From: Nocardioidaceae bacterium
GTDB taxonomy: Bacteria; Actinomycetota; Actinomycetes; Propionibacteriales; Nocardioidaceae
Length of the DNA: 12,907 bases
Direction of reading: 5' to 3'
NCBI GenBank assembly: GCA_025966335.1
Contig: JAICRS010000068.1
Coordinates: 1 to 12,907 of the forward strand
Of the stretch, positions 1-6,449 are shown piece by piece. The position numbers and the translations under genes are program-made. The notes under the pieces are model-generated. The model ran no database searches. It saw only the letters and a program-made list of their open reading frames with translations, and had not been told where the DNA came from. The stretch's first letter is position 1; the number at the start of each line of letters is the position of its first letter.

Positions 1-83
1 CCGAGTCGTTCAAGGGACCCGACCACCTGGCCGAGGTCCAGGCCGAGGCCCGGGACGTGGTGTCGGCCTCCCTCGGCGGCTGA
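1..83 (+). CDS. C-terminal end of an unidentified protein (5' end outside window)
   Basis: Reading frame 3 is open from the left edge and ends at the TGA at 81-83, giving a 26-residue C-terminus that begins ESFKGPDHLAEVQ and ends SASLGG. The amphipathic, Ala/Glu-rich, probably helical ending is typical of many cytosolic enzymes but is not diagnostic, and I do not recognise the family. The frame converges with the methyltransferase gene on the other strand, leaving only 6 bp between the two stop codons. No terminator hairpin is visible in that gap. Confidence 0.55.
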   Translation, partial: ESFKGPDHLAEVQAEARDVVSASLGG

Positions 84-89
84 ACCAGG

Positions 90-989
90 TCAGCCGTCGC
101 GGAGCACGCCGGCCAGCGCGGCGATGTCCGACGGGCCGACCCGGCAGCATCCTCCGACATAGCGGGCTCCGGCGGCCACCCACGACGGGGCCAGCGACAC
201 GTCGTAGGACGCGTGCCCGCTCCAGCTGTGCGTGCCGTTGTCCCAGCCCTCGCCGCTGTTCGGGTAGGCCACCGCCGGCAGGCCGGTCACCCGTGTCGCG
301 AGCCGTACTGCGTCGAGCACGTCGTCGGGAGCGCAGCAGTTGACTCCGACGGCGAGGACCCTGCCGCTCGAGGCTGCCACCGCGAACGCCTCAGCGAGTG
401 GCTGGCCGGCCCGGGTGCGACCCTCCGCGGCCGAGTAGGAGAACCAGGCGGGCAGGCCGACCTCGTCGAGCAGCGGGACCAGCACCTCGGCCTCCTCGAC
501 GTCGGGGATGGTCTCGACCGCGAACAGGTCCGGCTCGGCGGAGGCGAGCAGCTCCAGGCGGGGAAGGTGGAAGTCACGCAACCGTCCGGCGGTGACGCCG
601 TAGCGACCCCGGTACTCCGACCCGTCGGCCAGTGCCGCGCCGTACGGTCCGACCGAGGCGGCCACCAGCCTGGTCTGCCCGTCGTCGGCGAGGTCGTCGC
701 GGACCGCGCGGGCGATCCGCACGCTGGCACGGATGAGGTCCTCCGCCTCGGACCGGTCGACACCGGCTGCGACGAGACCCGGGACGCTGGCCTGATAGCT
801 GGCGGTGGTGGCGACCGAGGCGCCCGCCCGGAAGTACGCCCGGTGCACCGCCGCCACCTCGTCCGGGGCGGCCCGCAGCACGGCGGCGGTCCACAGTGCG
901 GTGGACAGGTCGTGGCCACGGTCCTCGAGCGCGTTCGACATCCCGCCGTCGACGACGAGCGGACGGTCGGTGTCCGGGCCCGTCTGCAA
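90..989 (-). CDS. mmuM: Homocysteine S-methyltransferase, zinc-dependent (MmuM type)
   Basis: A 299-residue cytosolic enzyme expected to transfer a methyl group from S-methylmethionine or S-adenosylmethionine to homocysteine, making methionine. The N-terminal VVDGG motif (residues 12-16) opens the TIM barrel. The zinc thiolates are visible as GVNC (C218) and GGCC (C281, C282), and length and layout are normal for the family. The start is a TTG at 987-989. It is the only initiator that keeps the VVDGG motif: the same frame is closed 4-6 nt upstream by the TGA of the thiolase gene, and the next ATG lies after the motif. A GGAA stretch about 9 nt upstream may be the ribosome site. It follows the thiolase in the same frame with one codon between stop and start, so co-transcription is very likely. 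The true methyl donor cannot be read from sequence. Confidence 0.9.
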   Translation of the reverse strand: MQTGPDTDRPLVVDGGMSNALEDRGHDLSTALWTAAVLRAAPDEVAAVHRAYFRAGASVATTASYQASVPGLVAAGVDRSEAEDLIRASVRIARAVRDDLADDGQTRLVAASVGPYGAALADGSEYRGRYGVTAGRLRDFHLPRLELLASAEPDLFAVETIPDVEEAEVLVPLLDEVGLPAWFSYSAAEGRTRAGQPLAEAFAVAASSGRVLAVGVNCCAPDDVLDAVRLATRVTGLPAVAYPNSGEGWDNGTHSWSGHASYDVSLAPSWVAAGARYVGGCCRVGPSDIAALAGVLRDG

Positions 990-992
990 CGC

Positions 993-2177
993 TCAGCGTT
1001 CCATGGTCACGGCGAGGCCCTGGCCCACGCCGATGCACAACGCGGCCACGCCGACCCCCGAGCCGGCCGCGGCCAGCTGGTGGGCGACCGCACCGGCCAG
1101 GCGCGCGCCCGAGCAGCCCAGTGGATGCCCGATCGCGATCGCCCCGCCGAGCGGGTTCACCACCGACCGGTCCAGCCCGTCCCACTCCGAGAGACAGGCC
1201 AGCGACTGTGCGGCGAACGCCTCGTTCAGCTCCATCACGGTCACGTCCTCCAGGCGCCGGCCGGCTCGCGCCAGGGCCCGGCGTACGGCCTGCACCGGGC
1301 CGATCCCGAACAGCTGCGGGTCGACCGCGTCCACCCCGGAGGCGGTGACCCGGGCCAGCGGCTCCACGCCGAGCTCCTTCACCCCGTCCTCGTCGGCGAG
1401 CAGCAGCGCGGCGGCGCCGTCCGAGAGCTGTGAGGCGTTGCCTGCGGTGACCGTGCCGTCCGGGCGGAAGACCGGCTTCAGCTTCGCCAGGGAGTCGGTG
1501 GTCACCCCGTCGCGGATGCCCTCGTCGCGGGCCAGCTCCGCGCCCGGCACCTGGACGACGGCCGAGTCGTAGGCGCCGTCGGCCCAGGCCTGCGCGGCAA
1601 GGCCCTGGCTGCGGACCGCGAACTCGTCGGCGGCCTGGCGGGTGATCGCGTACTTCTCGGCAAGGATCTCGGTGCTCTCCCCGAGGCTGGTCGTCCAGAC
1701 ACCCGGCATCTCCGGGTTGACCATCCGCCAGCCCAGGGTGGTGGAGAACAGTTCCGCGTTGCCGGCGGGGAACGGCCGGTTCGACTTCGGCAGGACGTAC
1801 GGCGCGCGGGTCATCGACTCCACGCCGCCGGCGACCATGATCGACGCATCCCCGACCGCGATCGCACGCGATGCCGTGATGAGCGCGTCGAGCCCCGAGG
1901 CGCACAACCGGTTCAGCGTGGACCCGGGAACCGAGGTCGGCAGACCCGCCAGCAGCGTGGACATCCGGGCGACGTTGCGGTTGTCCTCGCCGGACTGGTT
2001 CGCGGCACCGAAGTAGACCTCGTCCACGCGGGCCGGGTCCAGGCCCGGGTTCCGGTCGAGCAGCGCCTTGATCACCACCGCGCCGAGGTCGTCGGGCCGG
2101 ACCTCGGCCAGCGCGCCGCCGAGCCTCCCGACCGGGGTCCTCACCGCGTCCACGATGAATACGTCGCGACCGTGCAC
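993..2177 (-). CDS. Acetyl-CoA acyltransferase, beta-ketoadipyl-CoA thiolase-like
   Basis: A 394-residue thiolase that condenses or cleaves beta-ketoacyl-CoA with CoA. All catalytic features are present: nucleophile C92 in NRLCASG, the NEAF motif at 318-321, H351 in IGHPLGCSG and the second cysteine C381 in CIGVGQG. The N-terminal third (NQSGEDNRNVARM, GGVESMTRAP) and the GWRMVNPEM stretch near 149-157 resemble the PcaF/PaaJ branch (3-oxoadipyl-CoA thiolases). However, no other aromatic-degradation gene is in the window, so a general acetyl-CoA C-acyltransferase role is equally possible. The start is GTG at 2175-2177, chosen because GAGGAGG (2184-2190) lies 6 nt upstream. It sits 65 bp downstream of the response regulator on the same strand, so it may have its own promoter or be read from the two-component operon. 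It is followed by the methyltransferase. Confidence 0.92.
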   Translation of the reverse strand: MHGRDVFIVDAVRTPVGRLGGALAEVRPDDLGAVVIKALLDRNPGLDPARVDEVYFGAANQSGEDNRNVARMSTLLAGLPTSVPGSTLNRLCASGLDALITASRAIAVGDASIMVAGGVESMTRAPYVLPKSNRPFPAGNAELFSTTLGWRMVNPEMPGVWTTSLGESTEILAEKYAITRQAADEFAVRSQGLAAQAWADGAYDSAVVQVPGAELARDEGIRDGVTTDSLAKLKPVFRPDGTVTAGNASQLSDGAAALLLADEDGVKELGVEPLARVTASGVDAVDPQLFGIGPVQAVRRALARAGRRLEDVTVMELNEAFAAQSLACLSEWDGLDRSVVNPLGGAIAIGHPLGCSGARLAGAVAHQLAAAGSGVGVAALCIGVGQGLAVTMER

Positions 2178-2183
2178 TGTGTG

Positions 2184-2190
2184 CCTCCTC
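2184..2190 (-). promoter_or_regulatory. Strong ribosome binding site of the thiolase gene
   Basis: On the minus strand GAGGAGG precedes the GTG start at 2177 by 6 nt and decides that start. A small inverted repeat (CCCGG-acta-CCGGG, 2193-2206) lies just upstream of it in the leader. It is too short to call as a regulatory structure. Confidence 0.8.
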
Positions 2191-2242
2191 GTCCCGGACT
2201 ACCGGGTGATCCGAATGCGCCCACTCCATTCTCCACGCCGGG

Positions 2243-2902
2243 CTAGGGCTCGATCAGGCCGGCCCGGATCGCGTAGCGGGTGAGCTGGGTGCGGTCGCGC
2301 ATGCCCAGCTTGCGGAGGATGTTCGCGCGGTGCCGCTCCACGGTCTTGAGGCTGATCGTGAGCGCGTGGGCGATCTCCTTGGAAGAGTGGCCCTCCGCGA
2401 TCAGCTTGAGGACCTCGTCCTCGCGGGTGGTCAGCAGCCTGCCCGGCAGTCGTTCCCCACGGCGGACCCGGTCCAGGTAGTCGCGAACCAGTGTGCTCAT
2501 CGCGGCCGGATAGACGAACGACTCGCCGCGCATCGCCGCACGGCAGGCGTCGACCAGGTCCTGGTCGGCGACGGACTTGAGGACGTAGCCCGACGCGCCG
2601 GCCTTGAGGGCCTCGAAGAAGTACTGCTCGTTGTCGTGCATGGACAGCATCAGGATCCGGGTCGACGGCGACCGTCGCGATATCTCCCGGGCCGCCTGCA
2701 GCCCTGTCAGCCGGGGCATGGCGACGTCCAGGATCGCCAGGTCGATCGGCTGGGCGCGGACGGCCGTCACGGCCTCGGCGCCGTCGCCGGCCTCGGCCAC
2801 CACCGTCAGGCCCGGCTCGCTGTCGAGGATCATCCGCACGCCGCGGCGCACAAGTGCATGGTCGTCCGCGAGCAGGATCCGGGTGTCCTCGGCTCCGGTC
2901 AC
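2243..2902 (-). CDS. NarL/FixJ (LuxR-type) response regulator
   Basis: A 219-residue two-component transcription factor. The receiver domain covers roughly 7-122, with acidic pocket residues D13/D14, phospho-acceptor D59 (LAILDVAMP), switch residue S87 and conserved K109 (YVLKS). A LuxR-type helix-turn-helix occupies about 155-217 (LTTREDEVLKLIAEG, SLKTVERHRANILRKLG). The start is GTG at 2900-2902. It overlaps the TGA of the kinase gene by 4 nt (GTGA) and has GGGGAG 4 nt upstream, so it is translationally coupled to the kinase, its presumed phosphodonor. Target genes are unknown. The divergent SPFH-antiporter pair and the downstream thiolase are the nearest candidates, since NarL-type systems commonly act on neighbouring genes, but no operator has been established. 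Confidence 0.95.
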   Translation of the reverse strand: MTGAEDTRILLADDHALVRRGVRMILDSEPGLTVVAEAGDGAEAVTAVRAQPIDLAILDVAMPRLTGLQAAREISRRSPSTRILMLSMHDNEQYFFEALKAGASGYVLKSVADQDLVDACRAAMRGESFVYPAAMSTLVRDYLDRVRRGERLPGRLLTTREDEVLKLIAEGHSSKEIAHALTISLKTVERHRANILRKLGMRDRTQLTRYAIRAGLIEP

Positions 2903-3942
2903 CGGTCTCCCCGGACCGGCACGAGCAGCCGCACCTCGGTGCCGCCGTCGGTCCGGGCGCCGATGCTCAGGTCGCCGCCGACCAGCAGTGCGCGTTCCCG
3001 CATCCCACGGATACCGGCGCCCTCGATGCTGCTCCGCAGCCCGCGGCCGTCGTCGGCAACCCTCAGCACGACGGCCTCACCCTGCTTGGTCAACGAGATG
3101 TCCACGGTGCCGGCGTGGGCGTGCCGGGCGACGTTGGTCATCGCCTCCTGTGCCACCCGGTAGATCACCAGCTCGGCCTCGCGGGTCAACGGCGGCAGGC
3201 CAGGGGCGAACCCCCGCCGCACCCGGACGTTCGTGTGGGCGGACAGGTCGGTCGACATCGCGGCCAGCGCGCTGAGCAGACCGAGGTCATCCAGCACCCC
3301 GGGGCGCAGCCGGCGGGCCACCCGGCGGACCTCGTCCAGGGTGGCGCGGGTGGTCTCCTGGGTCTGGCGGAGCTCCACCGCCAGCTCGGCCGGCGCGAGG
3401 TCCACGGCGTGTTTCAGTCCGAGCAGCACCGCGGTCAGGCTCTGCCCGACCTCGTCGTGCAGCTCCTGCGCGATCCGGTGCCGCTCGGCCTCCTGGGCGG
3501 CGAGCGCCCGCGCGTTGCTGGTGCCGCGCTCGGTCTCCAGCCGGGTGAGCATGGCGTTGAAGCTGCGAACCAGGTCGGCCACGGTCCCGGTGCCGGTCTC
3601 GGGCAGCCGTGCGTCGGGTCGCAGCAGGTCCACGCTGTGCATCTTCCGGGTCAGCCGGTCCAGCGCGGCGAGGCTGCGGCGCAGCAGGAGGGCGTTCGTG
3701 GTCAGGATGACCGTCAGCCCCACCGCGAGCACCACGGCCTCGGACAGCAGCACCCGCGACGAGACCGTCGCGGGGGACAGGGCGAGGGCCGCCGTACCGA
3801 CCACGAACACCAGCCCGTTGGTCAGCACCACCCGCCAGTACAGCGGCAGGTTCCTCGCGCGGTCCACCCGACCAGCCTCATGCATCGCCGACTCGGCTGT
3901 CCACGCGACCATCCGCGCACGCGTCGAAATGGGTGGTAGCAC
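2899..3942 (-). CDS. Sensor histidine kinase (HisKA_3 type, two transmembrane helices)
   Basis: A 347-residue membrane kinase of the NarX/DesK class. Two hydrophobic helices (about 36-56 and 66-88) are separated by only about ten residues, so there is no extracytoplasmic sensor domain. A HAMP-like linker follows (about 89-140), then the HisKA_3 dimerisation domain with phospho-acceptor H162 in ELHDEVGQ. A HATPase_c domain follows, with the N box around N270 (EAMTNVARHA), DDGRG at 297-301 and the GIRGMRERA lid near 310-318. It probably autophosphorylates and passes phosphate to the response regulator encoded immediately downstream. The start is uncertain. GTG 3942 has AGGAGG 12 nt upstream, longer than usual, while ATG at 3912 or 3885 would remove 10 or 19 residues with weaker sites. 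All three keep both helices. Its signal is unknown and probably membrane-borne. Confidence 0.93.
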   Translation of the reverse strand: MLPPISTRARMVAWTAESAMHEAGRVDRARNLPLYWRVVLTNGLVFVVGTAALALSPATVSSRVLLSEAVVLAVGLTVILTTNALLLRRSLAALDRLTRKMHSVDLLRPDARLPETGTGTVADLVRSFNAMLTRLETERGTSNARALAAQEAERHRIAQELHDEVGQSLTAVLLGLKHAVDLAPAELAVELRQTQETTRATLDEVRRVARRLRPGVLDDLGLLSALAAMSTDLSAHTNVRVRRGFAPGLPPLTREAELVIYRVAQEAMTNVARHAHAGTVDISLTKQGEAVVLRVADDGRGLRSSIEGAGIRGMRERALLVGGDLSIGARTDGGTEVRLLVPVRGDR

Positions 3943-4003
3943 GGATGGTCAGGGCCTCCTCGGCTGGTGAGACTGGTGAGGACACCCGAGAAGGAGGATC
4001 CGG
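3943..4003. promoter_or_regulatory. Divergent intergenic region between the kinase and SPFH genes
   Basis: This 61-bp gap separates two divergent starts and must hold or adjoin control elements for at least one of them. It contains a direct repeat of CTGGTGAG (3964-3971 and 3973-3980, 9-bp period), the kinase-side AGGAGG (read on the minus strand, about 3955-3960) and the SPFH-side AAGGAGG (3991-3997). I cannot identify a convincing -35/-10 pair on either strand. The repeat is a candidate regulator site on spacing alone. Confidence 0.35.
3991..3997 (+). promoter_or_regulatory. Strong ribosome binding site of the SPFH gene
   Basis: AAGGAGG sits 6 nt before the ATG at 4004. It is a near-perfect match to the anti-Shine-Dalgarno sequence and fixes that start over the in-frame ATG ten codons later. 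Confidence 0.85.
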
Positions 4004-4579
4004 ATGACCCTCTTCGGTGCACCGCCGCCCATGGACCCGTCGGACGTGGCCGTGGCGGCCGGCGGGTTCTGGTTGGTGGCCGCGGCTGTCGTGCTGGTGA
4101 TGATCCTCGGTTCCGCCTGGCGGGTGGTCCCTGAGAACGAGCGGCTGGTGGTCTCCCGACTGGGCCGGGTGTCCCGGCTGGCGGGTCCGGGTCTGGTGTT
4201 CCGGATGCCCGGGCTGGAACGGGGAGAGAGCGTCTCACTGCTGCCGGTGCGCGTGGCGCTCGCCGTAGCTGCGGAGACCCGGGGCGGCGTGCGGGTGCGG
4301 CTCGACGTCGACGCGCTCTACCGGGTGACCGATCCCGCCCTGGCGACCACGGTCCCCGACGTCCGTGCGGCGACTGAGCAAGCTCTGGAAACGGCACTGC
4401 AGCGCGAGGTCGCGCAGGTCGACATCCACCAGGTGCTCCGGCTGCGCGACGGCCTCGGGCAGCGACTGCCTCGCGACCTGGCGACCTGCACCCGACAATG
4501 GGGCGTCGACCCGGTCGCCGTGGAGGTCACCGACATCGAGACCCGGCTGACTCCTGCGCTGCTGCGCAGCGTCCGGTGA
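4004..4579 (+). CDS. Short SPFH/band-7 (stomatin-like) membrane protein
   Basis: A 191-residue protein with an N-terminal hydrophobic helix (about 17-37) followed by a band-7/SPFH domain. The entry WRVVPENERLVVSRLGRV (39-56) and the GPGLVFRMPGLE turn (61-72) are typical of slipins and stomatins, as is the late segment from about 165 (WGVDPVAVEVTDIE). Family members scaffold membrane microdomains and often modulate channels or proteases. Stomatin-like proteins are usually about 250-300 residues with a helical oligomerisation tail. Here the protein stops at TRLTPALLRSVR, just where that tail would begin. The stop overlaps the antiporter GTG by 4 nt, so the short form looks like a coupled gene rather than a random truncation, and a role in assembling or regulating the antiporter is a reasonable inference. 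No NfeD partner gene is adjacent. Confidence 0.85.
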   Translation: MTLFGAPPPMDPSDVAVAAGGFWLVAAAVVLVMILGSAWRVVPENERLVVSRLGRVSRLAGPGLVFRMPGLERGESVSLLPVRVALAVAAETRGGVRVRLDVDALYRVTDPALATTVPDVRAATEQALETALQREVAQVDIHQVLRLRDGLGQRLPRDLATCTRQWGVDPVAVEVTDIETRLTPALLRSVR

Positions 4580-6126
4580 GCGTGTCCGACCTCAACTTCG
4601 TGCTGCTCGGCGCGACCCTGGTCCTGCTCGCCGGCGTCGCCGCGGTCCGGGTCTCGACCCGCGCCGGACTCCCCAGCCTGCTCCTCTATCTCGGTATCGG
4701 CCTGGTGATCGGGGAGGCGGGGATCGGGCTCGGGTTCGAGAACGCCGACCTGACCATGGTGCTGGGCACGATGGCACTCGCCGTGATCCTTGCCGAGGGC
4801 GGCTTCACCACCCGGTGGGACGTGATCCGACCGGTGATCGGGGTGTCCGCGGTGCTGGCCACGCTGGGCGTGGCGATCAGCGTCACGGTGACCGCCGGCC
4901 TCGCCTACCTCGCGCTCGACGTGGACCTGCGGACCGCGATCCTGCTGGGCGCCGTGGTCTCCTCCACCGACGCGGCCGCGGTCTTCTCCGTGCTGCGCCA
5001 GATGCCGCTGCGACGCCGGGTCCGGGCGACCCTGGAGGCAGAGTCCGGCTTCAACGACCCGCCGGTGATCATCCTGGTCGTCCTGGTCACCTCCGACGCG
5101 TGGGGACAGGGAAACCCGCTGTCGGCTGCCGGGATGATGGCCTACCAGCTCGCGGTCGGGGCGGTGGTCGGCGTGGCGGTGGCCAGGGCCGGCCAATGGG
5201 TGCTGTCACGCAGCGCTCTGCCGGCCGCCGGGCTCTACCCGCTGGCCACCATTGCCATCGCGATCCTGGCCTTCGCTGTCGCCGGCGTGCTGGGGGGCAG
5301 CGCCTTCCTGGCCATCTACGTCGCCGGCATGTGGCTGGGCAACGCGGCGCTGCCGCACCGGAACGCGACAGCGGGGTTCGCCGAGGGCCTCGCCTGGCTC
5401 GCCCAGATTGGGCTGTTCGTGCTGCTGGGTCTGTTGGCCAGCCCGTCTCGCCTGCCCGACGCGCTGCTGCCCGCGCTGATCGTCGGGGGAGGGCTGCTCC
5501 TGGTCGCCAGGCCGCTGTCGGTGCTGGTCTGCGTCACCCCCTTCGGGGTGGCGTGGCGGGAACAGGCGTTCATGTCATGGGCCGGGCTGCGGGGTGCCGT
5601 GCCGATCGTGCTCGCCACCATCCCGATCACGGTGGGACTGCCCTCCGCCCACCGGATCTTCGACGTGGTATTCCTCCTCGTCGTCGTGTTCACCCTCGTC
5701 CAGGGGCCGACGCTGCCGTTGGTGGCCCGGTGGCTGGGCGTCGCCGAGGACGGCGCTACCCGCGACGTCACCATCGAGTCGGCGCCGCTGGACGCGATCG
5801 ATGCGACCCTGCTCCAGTTCGCGCTGCCCCAGGGGTCCCGGCTGGCGGGCGTCTCCGTCTCGGAGCTCCGGTTGCCCGGTGACGCCGTGATCACCCTGAT
5901 CCTGCGCGACGGGGAGATCTTCGTCCCCGACCAGGGCACGGTGCTGCGCGCCCGCGACCACCTGCTGCTCGCGGCGTCCAACCACGGCCGGGCCGACGCC
6001 GAACGCCGGCTGCGCGCGGTCAGCCGCGCCGGCAGGCTCGCCGGCTGGTACGGCGAGCGGGGAGAAGCCGACGACCAGAACGGAGCGGTGGTCCGCGAAC
6101 CGGACGGAGCCGTCCGGAACAGGTGA
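4576..6126 (+). CDS. CPA1-family K+(Na+)/H+ antiporter with C-terminal RCK_C domain (NhaP2/CvrA-like)
   Basis: A 516-residue cation/proton antiporter of the inner membrane. About twelve hydrophobic segments span residues 8-390. Family motifs are STDAAAVF (130-137), the CPA1 ion-binding pair ND at 160-161 in ESGFNDPP, and SWAGLRGAVPIVLA (334-347). After the membrane part comes a TrkA C-terminal/RCK_C-like domain (about 398-483, with the LPQGSRLAGVSVSELRLP segment). Such domains gate transport in response to ligands; in some Gram-positive relatives the ligand is cyclic di-AMP. A charged tail of about 30 residues follows. The start is GTG at 4576, overlapping the SPFH stop (GTGA). It matches the family N-terminus, whereas an upstream in-frame ATG at 4498 would add an arginine-rich stretch copied out of the SPFH frame. 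Likely role: cytoplasmic pH and potassium homeostasis. Ion preference is not readable from sequence. Confidence 0.93.
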   Translation: MSVSDLNFVLLGATLVLLAGVAAVRVSTRAGLPSLLLYLGIGLVIGEAGIGLGFENADLTMVLGTMALAVILAEGGFTTRWDVIRPVIGVSAVLATLGVAISVTVTAGLAYLALDVDLRTAILLGAVVSSTDAAAVFSVLRQMPLRRRVRATLEAESGFNDPPVIILVVLVTSDAWGQGNPLSAAGMMAYQLAVGAVVGVAVARAGQWVLSRSALPAAGLYPLATIAIAILAFAVAGVLGGSAFLAIYVAGMWLGNAALPHRNATAGFAEGLAWLAQIGLFVLLGLLASPSRLPDALLPALIVGGGLLLVARPLSVLVCVTPFGVAWREQAFMSWAGLRGAVPIVLATIPITVGLPSAHRIFDVVFLLVVVFTLVQGPTLPLVARWLGVAEDGATRDVTIESAPLDAIDATLLQFALPQGSRLAGVSVSELRLPGDAVITLILRDGEIFVPDQGTVLRARDHLLLAASNHGRADAERRLRAVSRAGRLAGWYGERGEADDQNGAVVREPDGAVRNR

Positions 6127-6242
6127 TTTTGCAGGAAAGTGCACTGCAACTTCATGAGGAGCCGTTTGGCTGCATATCCCTGCAGGAGTAGCCGACACTA
6201 GTAACACGAGGCCAGCAAGTCCGGCCGAGACAAATGAAGAGC

Positions 6243-6323
6243 TTGAGACGAAGGCGAACCAGTGCCAACCCCCCCGGCCGGTTCCAACCTTAGAGCCAAC
6301 CCCCCCGGCCCGTCTCAACCCCA
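6243..6323 (+). ncRNA. Candidate small RNA with two C7-loop hairpins (6C RNA-like)
   Basis: Two near-copies of a 31-bp unit (starting at 6264 and 6295) each contain GCC-AACCCCCCC-GGC, a hairpin whose loop carries seven cytosines. Hairpin 1 is extended by GAACC/GGTTC (6256-6260 with 6280-6284) and AAGG/CCTT (6251-6254 with 6288-6291). Both hairpins lie inside an 8-bp perfect outer stem, TTGAGACG (6243-6250) with CGTCTCAA (6311-6318), giving a three-way junction. A strong terminator-like hairpin follows at 6324. The actinobacterial 6C RNA family is defined by two stem-loops with at least six cytosines in each loop, often followed by a terminator, and its M. tuberculosis member (B11) acts through the C-rich loops. 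The match here is by eye. The outer stem and the short 3-bp closing stems may differ from the family model. The 5' end is not determined. Confidence 0.5.
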
Positions 6324-6363
6324 CGAGGGCGGTCCATCCCCATGGACCGCCCTCGCGAATTTT
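6324..6363 (+). terminator. Strong intrinsic-terminator-like hairpin
   Basis: A perfect 14-bp stem (CGAGGGCGGTCCAT at 6324-6337 with its complement at 6342-6355) closes a CCCC tetraloop and is followed by CGAATTTT (6356-6363). The T run is only on the plus strand, so it would end transcripts coming from the antiporter operon or from the C-rich RNA just before it. The propeller gene start is 87 bp further on. Unless this works as an attenuator, that gene needs its own promoter between here and 6449. Confidence 0.7.
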
Positions 6364-6437
6364 CCCGGGGGATCTCCCCGGGGCAGAAATGCAACCTTGT
6401 GCGGCCCGGCCGCGTCCTTGGTCTGACAACTCAGAGC

Positions 6438-6441
6438 AAGG
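6438..6441 (+). promoter_or_regulatory. Ribosome binding site of the propeller gene
   Basis: AAGG (within AAGGAAC) lies 8 nt before the ATG at 6450 and supports that start. The in-frame ATG at 6342 lies inside the right arm of the terminator hairpin and would place 36 non-conserved residues before the signal peptide. Confidence 0.55.
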
Positions 6442-6449
6442 AACCCGTC

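Larger units (their letters stand above)
6127..6449. other. 323-bp non-coding region between the antiporter and propeller genes
   Basis: This is the longest gene-free stretch. From left to right it holds a short inverted repeat right after the antiporter stop (TTGCAG 6129-6134 / CTGCAA 6144-6149, 9-nt loop, no T run). A visibly less GC-rich stretch to about 6242 follows, then the C-rich double hairpin (6243-6318), a strong terminator-like hairpin (6324-6363), a 7-bp inverted repeat (6364-6370/6376-6382) and a 13-bp palindrome GCGGCC-c-GGCCGC (6401-6413). The leader of the propeller gene completes it. I see no credible protein-coding frame. Confidence 0.7.

Noticed and set aside
574..2229. A 551-codon minus-strand frame across the thiolase and methyltransferase genes
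   Set aside because: Its product is arginine/glycine-rich with no domain, while the shifted frames give a complete thiolase and methyltransferase with all catalytic residues.
6129..6149. TTGCAG/CTGCAA inverted repeat directly after the antiporter stop as its terminator
   Set aside because: The 6-bp stem is weak, the loop is 9 nt and no T run follows. The hairpin at 6324-6363 is a far better terminator.
6154..6201. A 15-codon frame (begins MRSRLAAYPC) that could be a leader peptide
   Set aside because: No ribosome site precedes it, no attenuator is paired with it, and the next gene is not an amino-acid or sulfur gene. Chance frames this short are common.
6300..6322. A possible G-quadruplex on the minus strand (four G runs with short loops)
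   Set aside because: The pattern formally fits, but it is the complement of the C7 loop and adjacent C runs. The paired outer stem and terminator on the plus strand explain the region better.
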